Of a stretch of 7,186 nt of DNA, positions 1 to 6,121 are shown piece after piece (position 1 is the stretch's first letter; every line of letters begins with the position of its first letter). The stretch is from contig JAZNIS010000010.1 of assembly GCA_045577635.1 (NCBI GenBank), positions 1 through 7,186 on the forward strand, written 5' to 3'. The notes under the pieces are model-generated. The model was not told the origin of the DNA and ran no database searches. It was given only the letters and a program-made list of their open reading frames with translations. This DNA is from UBA6345 sp045577635. Its GTDB lineage: Bacteria > Bacillota > Clostridia > Christensenellales > UBA1242. Made by a program: the position numbers and the translations under genes.

Positions 1-639
1 CCTTACTATATTAATTTTGCAAATCCTGATCCTGATAAGATTGAAAATAGTATTATGTATGTTGTTAATTCACTAGAAAAACTTAAACTTATTGGTGGTA
101 GGCGATTGGTTGTGCACCCAGCTTCATGTGGAAAATTAGATAGGGCTGAAGCTCTTAAATTTGCACATGACAATTTGTTATTGTTAAAAGAAAGATTAGA
201 CATTTTAGGGTTTTCTGATTATTTAATTTGTTTAGAAACAATGGGAAAACCTGCTCAAATTGGAACATATAAGGAAATTGTTGATATGTGTAAATTAAGT
301 CCTAATTTTATTCCTACAATTGATTTTGGACATATTAATGCATTAACACAAGGTAGTTTAAAAACCGAAGATGATTACAGAGAAATTATATCTTATATTT
401 TTAATGAGTTGGGGGAAGAAAAAGCGAAAAAAATACATATTCATTTTAGTAAAATTGAATATGGTGCAAAGGGAGAGATTAGACATTTAACATTGGAAGA
501 TGAAATTTATGGACCTGAATTTGCTCCACTTGCAAAGGTTTTAAAAGAGTTTAATGTTTCACCTGTTGTAATTTGTGAATCAAACGAAGTAATGGCCAAA
601 GATGCTTTAATTTTAAAAGAAATTTATGATAATGTGTAA
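1..639 (+). CDS. Endonuclease IV-like TIM-barrel protein (AP endonuclease family 2), 5' truncated
   Basis: The reading frame is open from base 1, so the N-terminus lies outside the window; 212 residues remain of a family of about 275-280. Known members of AP endonuclease family 2 use a three-metal TIM-barrel site to cut DNA at abasic sites. Numbering from the first visible codon, likely metal ligands are H39 (VVHPASC), E79 (LETMG), D108 and H111 (IDFGH), H148 (IHIHFSK), H162 (GEIRHL) and E193 (VICES). These match the E. coli Nfo ligands H109, E145, D179, H182, H216, H231 and E261. The position of Nfo D229 is Ile160, with Glu159 beside it. The opening PYYINFANP fits the stretch after Nfo H69. 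This resembles a clostridial side branch often annotated as deoxyribonuclease IV or TIM-barrel protein, so true AP endonuclease activity is inferred. It is not part of the spoIIIA unit, because a terminator follows. Confidence 0.85.
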   Translation, partial: PYYINFANPDPDKIENSIMYVVNSLEKLKLIGGRRLVVHPASCGKLDRAEALKFAHDNLLLLKERLDILGFSDYLICLETMGKPAQIGTYKEIVDMCKLSPNFIPTIDFGHINALTQGSLKTEDDYREIISYIFNELGEEKAKKIHIHFSKIEYGAKGEIRHLTLEDEIYGPEFAPLAKVLKEFNVSPVVICESNEVMAKDALILKEIYDNV

Positions 640-664
640 TAATTATCAAATATTGTTAAGAATT

Positions 665-693
665 GTCAAAACAGTAATGTTTTGGCTTTTTTT
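665..693 (+). terminator. Rho-independent terminator after the endonuclease IV-like gene
   Basis: The hairpin has CAAAACA (667-673), loop GTAA, and TGTTTTG (678-684). It is extended outward by a T·G and a G-C pair (666/685 and 665/686) and followed at once by seven T residues (687-693). It lies 26 bases after the stop codon and separates this gene from the spoIIIA operon. Confidence 0.85.
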
Positions 694-758
694 ATTTCTA
701 ATATCATTAAAAGATTTTAATCATTTAAATATACATATATAAAGGGTGTAATTAAATT
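694..758 (+). promoter_or_regulatory. Leader / presumed promoter region of the spoIIIA operon
   Basis: These 65 bases between the terminator and spoIIIAA must contain the operon's promoter if no readthrough occurs. In Bacillus subtilis spoIIIA is transcribed by mother-cell sigma-E. The only loosely sigma-E-like arrangement is TAATATC (699-705, close to the -35 kmATATT) with CATTTAAA (722-729, a poor -10) 16 bases downstream. The ribosome binding site is AAGGGTG (742-748), 10 bases before the ATG. The region as a promoter is inferred from position; the exact boxes are not convincing. Confidence 0.3.
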
Positions 759-1664
759 ATGTTTGAAGAAATTTTACCTTATTATATTGTAAATCCATTA
801 AATAAATTAAATTTTTCACAAATAAACGAAATTAGATTAAGAGCTAATAAGCCAATTTTGATTAATTGTTCTGGTAATTATTTTTATTTAACTTCAAATG
901 GTGTTTCAAATGAATTAAATAATGTAATTGTTTGTGATAAAGAAGTTATTCAAAATTTGTTAAAGGTTGTTAGTAATAATTCTTTTTATTCAATAAATGA
1001 ACAGTTGTTAAATGGTTTTGTTTCATATCGCGATGGAATTAGAATAGGTGTTGCTGGTGAAGTGGTTTCTGAAAATGGAAAACTACTTACAATAAAAAAT
1101 ATAACCTCTTTAAATATTAGAATACCACATATTGTAAAGAATTGTAGTTTGTCTGCTTATAATTACATAATAAAAAATGATTCTATTTATTCAACCTTAA
1201 TTATATCTGCACCTGGTGCTGGTAAAACAACATTTATTAGAGATTTAATTAATCAAATTACATCTAGAAATAAAAATATAAGTGTATTGGTTGTTGATGA
1301 AAGATTGGAGATTTCAGGAAACAATAATTTGTTGGTGGGTAATAATATTGATATTATTTTAAATTGCAATAAAAAGTTTGCATTTGATAATGGTATAAGA
1401 AGTTTAAATCCTGATGTTATAGTTACAGATGAAATAAATTTAAGTGATGACTTATTAATTATAGAAAGAGCATTGACTTCTGGTGTTAAGGTTGTTGCTA
1501 CAATACATGCACAAAATATTAATGAACTAAAAAATAAAAAAGAGCTTTCTGCTCTTTTAAAGTTAGGATTATTTGAGAGATTTGTAGTTTTAAATAAAAG
1601 GTTTGGTCCTGGTAGTTTAGAAGGAGTATATAACGAAAATTTAAGTTGTATATATTGTGAATGA
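759..1664 (+). CDS. spoIIIAA: Stage III sporulation protein AA, secretion-type ATPase
   Basis: SpoIIIAA is the cytosolic ATPase of the mother-cell channel complex, related to type II/IV secretion ATPases, and is thought to power the SpoIIIA-SpoIIQ feeding tube. The 301-residue product is close to the B. subtilis length (about 307). An N-terminal INEIRLRANKPI stretch (22-33) and FYSINEQLLNGFVSYRDGIRIG (about 76-97) are typical of the family. Walker A is SAPGAGKTT (150-158, K156). Walker B is VIVTDEI (220-226, D224/E225). TIHA follows at 248-251. Two motif positions differ from what I recall as usual: DEIN for DEIG, and TIHA for TAHG. The start is the ATG after AAGGGTG (742-748), a moderate site. 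Its stop overlaps the next start as ATGA (1661-1664), which implies translational coupling. It is the first gene of the eight-gene operon. Confidence 0.96.
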   Translation: MFEEILPYYIVNPLNKLNFSQINEIRLRANKPILINCSGNYFYLTSNGVSNELNNVIVCDKEVIQNLLKVVSNNSFYSINEQLLNGFVSYRDGIRIGVAGEVVSENGKLLTIKNITSLNIRIPHIVKNCSLSAYNYIIKNDSIYSTLIISAPGAGKTTFIRDLINQITSRNKNISVLVVDERLEISGNNNLLVGNNIDIILNCNKKFAFDNGIRSLNPDVIVTDEINLSDDLLIIERALTSGVKVVATIHAQNINELKNKKELSALLKLGLFERFVVLNKRFGPGSLEGVYNENLSCIYCE

Positions 1665-2125
1665 AACTAGTATTATTAATTATTTGTTGTTGTGCAGTTA
1701 TAATAACAGGATATTTGTATTCAAACTATTTTAAAAAGAAATTAATTATTTTTTATGATTTATTAAATTTTTGTGATTTGTTAAAAACGGAAATTAAATT
1801 GAGAAAAACAACCATTATAGAAATTGTTAAAAATAGTGATGGGCAATTTTCAAAAGAGTTTAAAAACTTAATATATTATTATTTGGGGTTGTGTGATAAA
1901 TATCAACAAAATTATTTATCAAAATCAGAAGAAAATTTAATAAAAAATTTTGTGTTAAGCTTGGGTAAAAATGATATTTGGGGTGAGATGGAAAATTTAG
2001 ATGTTAGAAAAAATATGATACAGAATTACTGTAATCAGTTATATGATAAAAACAAAAGAGAGGGTGAACTAGGTTTAAAATTTGGAGTTTTGGGTGCAGT
2101 TATTATTTTTATAGTTTTTATATAG
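1661..2125 (+). CDS. spoIIIAB: Stage III sporulation protein AB
   Basis: SpoIIIAB is a small mother-cell membrane protein of the SpoIIIA complex, with a cytosolic helical domain that resembles type II secretion F-family components. The 154-residue product (B. subtilis about 171) has a hydrophobic N-terminal segment at about 2-20, a cytosolic helical middle, and a second hydrophobic segment at the extreme C-terminus (about 142-154). LGKNDIWGEM (101-110) matches the family's LGKSD-type motif, and the GLKFGVLGAV end is also characteristic. The N-terminal segment holds three consecutive Cys residues (9-11). The ATG at 1661 overlaps the spoIIIAA stop by four bases, so translation probably depends on the upstream gene. 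Confidence 0.93.
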   Translation: MKLVLLIICCCAVIITGYLYSNYFKKKLIIFYDLLNFCDLLKTEIKLRKTTIIEIVKNSDGQFSKEFKNLIYYYLGLCDKYQQNYLSKSEENLIKNFVLSLGKNDIWGEMENLDVRKNMIQNYCNQLYDKNKREGELGLKFGVLGAVIIFIVFI

Positions 2126-2133
2126 GAGAGTGT

Positions 2134-2331
2134 ATGGGTGTTGAAGTTATTTTTAAAATTGCGGCAATAGGAATACTTACAGCAGTTGTTAATCAGGTAT
2201 TGAAACACTCTGGTAAAGATGAAATTGCAACACTTACAACACTAGCTGGAGTAGTTGTTGTTTTGTTTATGATTATAAATATGATTAGTGAGTTATTTAC
2301 TAAAATTCAACAATTGTTTATGTTGTATTAA
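2134..2331 (+). CDS. spoIIIAC: Stage III sporulation protein AC
   Basis: SpoIIIAC is a tiny integral membrane subunit of the feeding-tube complex, near the usual length at 65 residues (B. subtilis about 68). Two hydrophobic helices, at about 4-23 and 34-56, are linked by a polar turn, HSGKDEIATL (25-34), that is highly characteristic of the family. It is probably co-inserted with SpoIIIAD and SpoIIIAE; this partnership is inferred from family and operon context. The start is set by AGGAG at 2124-2128, five bases before the ATG and overlapping the spoIIIAB stop codon. spoIIIAD begins five bases after its stop. Confidence 0.95.
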   Translation: MGVEVIFKIAAIGILTAVVNQVLKHSGKDEIATLTTLAGVVVVLFMIINMISELFTKIQQLFMLY

Positions 2332-2336
2332 GTGTT

Positions 2337-2723
2337 ATGGAATTATTAAAAATTGTTTTAATTGGAATTGTGTTTTCAGTAATAATAATTATCATAAAGC
2401 AAATAAAACCCGAATTTTCACCAATAATTTTAATTGCTGCTTCATGTGTGATTTTAGCACATATCATACAATATATTGGTAATATTGTATTAGATATTGA
2501 CAATATCATTACACAAACAGGCATAAACAAAGATTTGTTTGTGATAATATTAAAGATAATTGGAATTGGTTATTTAGTTGAATTTGGTGCTGGAATTTGT
2601 AATGATTCAGGAAATCAAAGCATTGCAGATAAAATTATATTAGCTGGTAAGATTATTATTTTGTCTGTTTCAATGCCAATAATTTCTAATTTGTTAAATA
2701 CAATTGTTGGACTTATAAAATGA
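2337..2723 (+). CDS. spoIIIAD: Stage III sporulation protein AD
   Basis: SpoIIIAD is a multi-spanning membrane subunit of the SpoIIIA complex, 128 residues here (B. subtilis about 133). Hydrophobic segments lie at about 5-21, 28-50, 67-86 and 99-125. The signature stretch from about 72 to 114 includes IGIGYLVEFGAGICNDSG (75-92), then a polar SIADKI and a helix containing GKIIILSVSMPII, all typical of the family. The KPEFSPI motif (24-30) is also conserved. No Shine-Dalgarno sequence precedes the ATG; the five-base gap after spoIIIAC suggests that ribosomes finishing spoIIIAC re-initiate here. Its TGA overlaps the spoIIIAE ATG (ATGA, 2720-2723). Confidence 0.95.
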   Translation: MELLKIVLIGIVFSVIIIIIKQIKPEFSPIILIAASCVILAHIIQYIGNIVLDIDNIITQTGINKDLFVIILKIIGIGYLVEFGAGICNDSGNQSIADKIILAGKIIILSVSMPIISNLLNTIVGLIK

Positions 2724-3904
2724 AATTAATATTCTTGTTTTTATCAGTTTGTGTCTCATGTTTTTTTAATGTTTCTCCGATCTTAATTGTTTCAGCTAAT
2801 TCGGGTGAATCAAATAAAATAGTAAATGAATTAAATGAAAATGTTGTTAATGGTTTGTCAAATTTAGATTTTGACGAATTAGATAATTATTTGAATGATG
2901 TTTCAAATATAAATTTTTTTAATTCAGATTTAACTTTTTTTGAAGTTGTTAAAAGTGTTGCTGTTGGTGATTATTTCACGAACTATTCATCAATATCCGA
3001 TTTTTTATTTTCGTTTTTATTTAATGAATTTAAATTAATGGTCCCAATAATTTTTATGGTTATTGCGATTGCGATTTTGTCTTCTGTTTTAAATTTATTA
3101 AAAGGTAATAGTTCTAGTGGTGTTTCTTCGTTAATTCATTTTGTTTGTTTTTCTATTATTGTAATTATTATTTCAAACTTAATTACTAATGTTATTAGTG
3201 TTACCAAGGGTGCTATTGATAATATGACAGGTCAAATGTCTATTATTTTTCCAATTATGTTAACACTATTAACTGCTGTTGGTGGTGTTAGTTCTGTTTC
3301 AATATATAAACCATTGGTTTCAACACTTGCACAAGGTGTTTCTATTTTATTTTCAAAAATATTATTTCCTATTTTTATTTTTTCTTTTGTGTTTACCGTT
3401 GTTGGTAATTTATCATCTTCAATTAAATTAGATAAATTTACTGATTTATTTTCTAGTTTGTTTAAATGGATGATTGGAATTACATTTACTTTGTTTGGAA
3501 CAATCTTAACCTTGCAGGGAATTTCTGCTGGTAGGTTTGATAGCATAAGTATTAAGGCAACAAAATTTGCTGTTAAAAGTTATATACCGTTAATTGGTGG
3601 TTATTTATCTGATGGTTTTGATTTGATTTTATGTTCAAGCATTATAATAAAAAATGCTGTTGGTATTGTTGGTTTGTTTTTAATGATGTTAACAATTCTT
3701 TCACCAATTATTAAAATTTTAGTTGTTAAATTTTCAATGCAGATTATTTCTGCAATACTTCAACCGATTGGAGAAAATAAGATTTCAAATTTTTCTGCTG
3801 GTTGTGGAAAAATCCTTGTTTATCCAATTGTAATAATGTTGGGTTTAGCTTTTATGTATTTGTTGTCGGTTGGTTTAATTATGATTACTGCAAATGTTAT
3901 TTAG
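2720..3904 (+). CDS. spoIIIAE: Stage III sporulation protein AE, polytopic membrane subunit
   Basis: SpoIIIAE is the largest membrane component of the mother-cell channel. The 394-residue product is almost the B. subtilis length (about 399). An N-terminal signal-like segment (about 3-26) ends in VSA-NS, a plausible signal peptidase site. A polar stretch at about 27-104, expected outside the membrane, follows. Hydrophobic spans lie at about 106-127, 138-158, 173-193, 206-230, 248-268, 305-336 and 366-392. The family signature is visible: LQGISAG (265-271), then FAVKSYIPLIGGYLSDGFD (283-301) and IIIKNAVGIVGL (308-319). The start overlaps the spoIIIAD stop by four bases. The polar N-terminal part is Asn/Asp-rich, as expected from the base composition. 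Confidence 0.96.
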   Translation: MKLIFLFLSVCVSCFFNVSPILIVSANSGESNKIVNELNENVVNGLSNLDFDELDNYLNDVSNINFFNSDLTFFEVVKSVAVGDYFTNYSSISDFLFSFLFNEFKLMVPIIFMVIAIAILSSVLNLLKGNSSSGVSSLIHFVCFSIIVIIISNLITNVISVTKGAIDNMTGQMSIIFPIMLTLLTAVGGVSSVSIYKPLVSTLAQGVSILFSKILFPIFIFSFVFTVVGNLSSSIKLDKFTDLFSSLFKWMIGITFTLFGTILTLQGISAGRFDSISIKATKFAVKSYIPLIGGYLSDGFDLILCSSIIIKNAVGIVGLFLMMLTILSPIIKILVVKFSMQIISAILQPIGENKISNFSAGCGKILVYPIVIMLGLAFMYLLSVGLIMITANVI

Positions 3905-3905
3905 G
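3903..3905 (+). promoter_or_regulatory. Minimal Shine-Dalgarno AGG bearing on the spoIIIAF start
   Basis: AGG spans the spoIIIAE stop codon. It is one base from the ATG at 3907, too close to serve it, but seven bases from the in-frame ATG at 3913. By spacing alone the second ATG is favoured. Coupling to the spoIIIAE stop could permit either. Confidence 0.35.
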
Positions 3906-3906
3906 T

Positions 3907-4383
3907 ATGAGTATGTATTCTTGGTTGCTAAATATTGTAGGTGTTATTTTAATAAGTGTTTTGTTGGAAGTGATTTTGCCATCTGGAAAAACAGCTGTTT
4001 TTTTAAAACATATTATTTCATTGTTTGTTCTCTATGTTGTTGTTAACCCAATTATTTTATTTTTTACTAATAATTACAATATTTTAAAAGGTGATGGGAT
4101 TTCTGTTGATTTGAATTATATATATAACAACAATCTAAACAAGGTTGAATATTATGAATCTGAAATAATTAAGAATATTGAGCATATGGGATATAAAAAT
4201 GTGTCGGTTATATTGAATGGTGGTATTTTTGAAGAAAATTTGTCCTTTAATTCAGCTTTTGTTGATTTGACAAATGTAGAAAATAATTCAAAAAGTGAGA
4301 AAGATAAAATTATTGAAGATATAAAAAATGTTGTAATTGAAATTGCAGGTGTTAGTAAGGAGAATATTGTTGTTTATGGGTAG
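3907..4383 (+). CDS. spoIIIAF: Stage III sporulation protein AF
   Basis: SpoIIIAF is a membrane-anchored channel subunit carrying a ring-building-type domain in the intermembrane space. The product is 158 residues, shorter than B. subtilis (about 206). Two N-terminal membrane helices (about 6-24 and 33-53) flank LPSGKT (24-29), a family hallmark. The C-terminal domain (about 80-158) starts with an amphipathic helix, YYESEIIKNIEHMGY (82-96), then a strand with NVSVILN, and ends with a helix and strand including VVIEIAGVSKENIVV (142-156), as in ring-building folds. The gene can start at ATG 3907 or, two codons later, at 3913. I give 3907 because relatives tend to have a few residues before the Trp, but the only SD-like triplet is better spaced for 3913. 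Its end overlaps spoIIIAG by eight bases. Confidence 0.93.
   Translation: MSMYSWLLNIVGVILISVLLEVILPSGKTAVFLKHIISLFVLYVVVNPIILFFTNNYNILKGDGISVDLNYIYNNNLNKVEYYESEIIKNIEHMGYKNVSVILNGGIFEENLSFNSAFVDLTNVENNSKSEKDKIIEDIKNVVIEIAGVSKENIVVYG
4357..4362 (+). promoter_or_regulatory. Shine-Dalgarno AAGGAG for spoIIIAG, inside spoIIIAF
   Basis: A perfect AAGGAG lies within the 3' end of spoIIIAF. It is 13 bases before ATG 4376, which is long, but seven bases before an in-frame TTG at 4370, an ideal distance. The start could therefore be TTG 4370 rather than ATG 4376, adding two residues. Confidence 0.55.
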
Positions 4384-5128
4384 TGATTTTGTTGTTGAAA
4401 ACTTAACAAAGAACAATAAAAATGTAATTATTAATGATGACGAAAATTTAAATAAAAAAAATAATAATTTTAATTTTTTTAATAAGGTTGGTGGTTTTTT
4501 AGAAAATTGTAAAAAATCACTTAATAAAGCGAAATTTAACAATGTTTTAAATGTAGAAAATAATAAGAATTTGGATGATGATAAAATAAATAATGGTAGA
4601 GGTAATTTTACAAATTTTTTCAAAAATAAACAGGTTAAAGTTGTATTAATTGTTCTATTTTTTTCTGTATTTGCATTAATTATATTAAACAGTTCAAATG
4701 GTATAAAAACGGTTAAAACGAATAGTGATAAAAGTTTGGCATATATGACCAGTTTGGAATACTGTGAAAAACTTGAATTAAAACTGGTGGAGGTGCTTAA
4801 AAATATAGATGGTGTAGGAAATATTAATGTTATGGTTACTGTTGAAAGTAGTCCAGAAATTAAAGTTGCTTCAAACTCTGATGAAAAAACAAATATTATT
4901 TCTAATGGGGCTGGAACAACTACAACATCAACTAGTTTACAAAAACCTATAATTATTAACTCTTCGGGGAATAATTCTGCTATGGTTTTGTATGAGATTA
5001 CACCCAAAGTTACTGGTGTTGTGGTTGTTGCTGAAGGGGCTAAAGATGTAAGGGTTAAAATGGATTTATTTAATGCTGTTCAAGCTTTATTGGGTGTTTC
5101 TAATAATAACATTCAAATTTATTTTTAA
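4376..5128 (+). CDS. spoIIIAG: Stage III sporulation protein AG, ring-forming channel subunit
   Basis: In B. subtilis SpoIIIAG assembles into a large 30-fold ring in the intermembrane space, forming the body of the feeding tube. The product is 250 residues (B. subtilis about 229). A cytosolic N-terminal region of about 86 residues, very rich in Asn, Lys and Phe, precedes one membrane helix (about 88-105). The ring-building domain follows: helix EYCEKLELKLVEVLKNIDGVG (128-148), strand NVMVTVES (151-158), a Gly/Thr/Ser-rich insertion (about 165-205) where the family has its extra beta structure, then PKVTGVVVVAEGA (210-222) and a final helix and strand with NAVQALLGV (233-241). The N-terminal region is about 55 residues longer than I recall for B. 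subtilis. The ATG overlaps spoIIIAF by eight bases; a TTG at 4370 is a possible alternative start because of SD spacing. Confidence 0.93.
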   Translation: MGSDFVVENLTKNNKNVIINDDENLNKKNNNFNFFNKVGGFLENCKKSLNKAKFNNVLNVENNKNLDDDKINNGRGNFTNFFKNKQVKVVLIVLFFSVFALIILNSSNGIKTVKTNSDKSLAYMTSLEYCEKLELKLVEVLKNIDGVGNINVMVTVESSPEIKVASNSDEKTNIISNGAGTTTTSTSLQKPIIINSSGNNSAMVLYEITPKVTGVVVVAEGAKDVRVKMDLFNAVQALLGVSNNNIQIYF

Positions 5129-5132
5129 GGAG
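5127..5132 (+). promoter_or_regulatory. Strong Shine-Dalgarno AAGGAG for spoIIIAH
   Basis: AAGGAG overlaps the spoIIIAG stop codon and sits seven bases before ATG 5140. It is the best-placed ribosome binding site in the operon, so SpoIIIAH is probably translated independently and well. Confidence 0.8.
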
Positions 5133-5139
5133 TTTATTT

Positions 5140-5619
5140 ATGAAAATGACAAAGAAAAAGAAATTTATTATTATTTCAAGTTTTTGTTTATTGTTGGTTG
5201 TAACAGGGGTTTTAAATATTGTTTTAAACAATAAAATTGCAACCGAAGCGAGTGGTGAAGTTGTTACTACCGGAAACTTTTTTTCTACATATAGGGCTGA
5301 TAGAATTGATACTAGAAATGAAGAAATTTTATATTTAGATGCTATTATTGCAAGTGCAAGTTCAAGTGCTGAAAGTAAAACAGCTGCAGAAACAAAAAGA
5401 GCTGAATTAATTTCATTAATGGAAACAGAATTGTCGTTAGAAGGTTTAATTAAAGCTAAAGGATTTGACGATGTTGTTGTTTCAACATCTGCTTCCAATA
5501 TTAATGTTATTGTAAAAAGTGCTGAACTTGCTGAAAGTGAAGTTGCTCAAATTGTTGATGTTATTCAAGGACAAACCGATTATAGTTTAGATAATATTAA
5601 AATATTCCCAGTAGAATAA
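5140..5619 (+). CDS. spoIIIAH: Stage III sporulation protein AH, SpoIIQ-interacting channel subunit
   Basis: SpoIIIAH is anchored in the mother-cell membrane and, in B. subtilis, its extracellular YscJ/FliF-like ring-building domain binds forespore SpoIIQ to zip the two membranes together. The product is 159 residues, shorter than B. subtilis (about 218) and mainly short in the linker. A Lys-rich N-terminus (KKKK, 5-8) precedes one membrane helix (about 9-30). The domain contains FFSTYRADRIDTRNEE (47-62), matching the family's F-x-x-x-R-x-x-R pattern. A Ser/Ala-rich helix (66-92) follows, then EGLIKAKGFDDVVV (101-114), NVIVKSAELAESEVAQIVDVI (122-142) and the terminal DNIKIFP strand. The second in-frame ATG (residue 3) is too far from the SD. 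It is the last spoIIIA gene; no terminator follows directly. Confidence 0.95.
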   Translation: MKMTKKKKFIIISSFCLLLVVTGVLNIVLNNKIATEASGEVVTTGNFFSTYRADRIDTRNEEILYLDAIIASASSSAESKTAAETKRAELISLMETELSLEGLIKAKGFDDVVVSTSASNINVIVKSAELAESEVAQIVDVIQGQTDYSLDNIKIFPVE

Positions 5620-5648
5620 TTGCAAAATTAAAAAAATAATGTTATTAT
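5620..5648 (+). promoter_or_regulatory. Candidate sigma-A promoter for the asp23/yqhY gene
   Basis: TTGCAA (5620-5625) and TATTAT (5643-5648) are separated by 17 bases, and a TG at 5640-5641 makes an extended -10 (TGTTATTAT). It lies in the only sizeable gap (57 bases) between spoIIIAH and the next gene, ahead of a vegetative-type gene, so an independent promoter makes biological sense. Such A+T-rich matches can arise by chance. Confidence 0.45.
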
Positions 5649-5676
5649 TTATGTAACGATTTTAAAGAGGTTTTTC

Positions 5677-6060
5677 ATGTTATACAGTAATAATGATGCA
5701 ACAAATAAGGTTACAAAAGGAAATGTTACATTTAATAAGAATATTATTTTGTCAGTAGTAAATTTAGCTGCCAAAGAAATTTCGGGTGTAAGTTCTTTGG
5801 TTGAAAATTTTGGATCGGCACTAAAAAGATGGTTTGGTAAAAACTATTACGAAGGTGTTAAAGTTTCAAATGAAAATGGTAAATTTAGTGTTGATGTTTA
5901 TTTAAATGTTTATTATGGTTATAATGTTTCTGAAATTTCATACAAGGTTCAAGAAAACATTAAAAACAGTTTGTCTAGTATGCTAGATGTTGAAATTGAT
6001 AAAGTTAATGTTCATGTTTTGGGTGTTGATTTTATTAAGGAAGAAGAAGATAAAAATTAG
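5677..6060 (+). CDS. yqhY: Asp23/Gls24 family envelope stress-response protein (YqhY-like)
   Basis: The 127-residue product belongs to the Asp23/Gls24 (DUF322) family, small proteins associated with the cell envelope. The B. subtilis homologue at this place, YqhY, is encoded with accB-accC and is linked to control of lipid synthesis; whether that holds here is inference. Family features are GNVTFNKNIILSVVNLAAKEISGVSSL (15-41), a variable RWFGKNYYEGVKV stretch (51-63), a strand pair with VDVYLNVYYGYNV (72-84), a helix with VQENIKNSLSSM (91-102) and the closing KVNVHVLGVDF strand (109-119). The tail is acidic and charged. AAAGAGG (5664-5670), six bases before the ATG, sets the start. accB and accC are absent from this locus. 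The stop codon lies inside the terminator stem. Confidence 0.9.
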   Translation: MLYSNNDATNKVTKGNVTFNKNIILSVVNLAAKEISGVSSLVENFGSALKRWFGKNYYEGVKVSNENGKFSVDVYLNVYYGYNVSEISYKVQENIKNSLSSMLDVEIDKVNVHVLGVDFIKEEEDKN

Positions 6061-6082
6061 TCAGTTATGGCTAATTTTTTTT
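6052..6082 (+). terminator. Strong rho-independent terminator after asp23/yqhY
   Basis: AAAAATTAGTCA (6052-6063), loop GTTA, and TGGCTAATTTTT (6068-6079) form a 12-pair stem with one T·G wobble. The arm runs into a tract of eight T residues (6075-6082). The yqhY TAG (6058-6060) lies in the left arm. The A-rich left arm could also pair as a terminator for leftward transcripts, but no opposing gene is seen. Confidence 0.9.
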
Positions 6083-6121
6083 ATTTTGATTAAATAAATA
6101 TTATATTTTATTAAAATAATA

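Noticed and set aside
55..57. ATG at 55 as the start of the endonuclease IV-like gene
   Set aside because: The frame is open upstream to base 1 and encodes conserved family residues (PYYINFANP), so the true start is outside the window.
730..737. TATACATA as a sigma-E -10 box (core ATACA) for spoIIIA
   Set aside because: There is no -35 match at the right distance, and transcription would begin near 744, inside the ribosome binding site.
2288..2530. Overlapping short frames on both strands around the spoIIIAC/spoIIIAD junction
   Set aside because: Both are out-of-frame readings of spoIIIAC and spoIIIAD, with composition artefacts such as Asn/Cys runs.
3232..3546. Minus-strand open frame (104 codons) opposite spoIIIAE
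   Set aside because: It is a shadow of the conserved spoIIIAE frame, without an independent start signal.
3802..3906. Upstream extension of the spoIIIAF frame into spoIIIAE
   Set aside because: It lies inside the conserved C-terminal end of spoIIIAE in another frame. The first residues matching SpoIIIAF begin at the ATG at 3907.
4288..5007. Long minus-strand open frame (239 codons) opposite spoIIIAF/spoIIIAG
   Set aside because: It is antisense to well-supported genes. Its hydrophobic, Leu/Phe/Ser-rich composition is what the complement of A-rich coding gives, and no SD or family resemblance is seen.
5350..5370. Short GCAAGT/TCAAGT tandem-like repeat in spoIIIAH
   Set aside because: It is a Ser/Ala-rich stretch of the domain's helix with alternating codons, with too few and imperfect units to be a true repeat.
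5100..5498. Minus-strand open frame (132 codons) opposite spoIIIAH
   Set aside because: It lies wholly antisense to a confident spoIIIAH and has no recognisable domain.
5634..5650. AAATAA / TTATTT inverted repeat after spoIIIAH as a terminator
   Set aside because: It is only six A-T pairs with no G-C and no following T tract, so it is too weak. It also overlaps the candidate asp23 -10 box.
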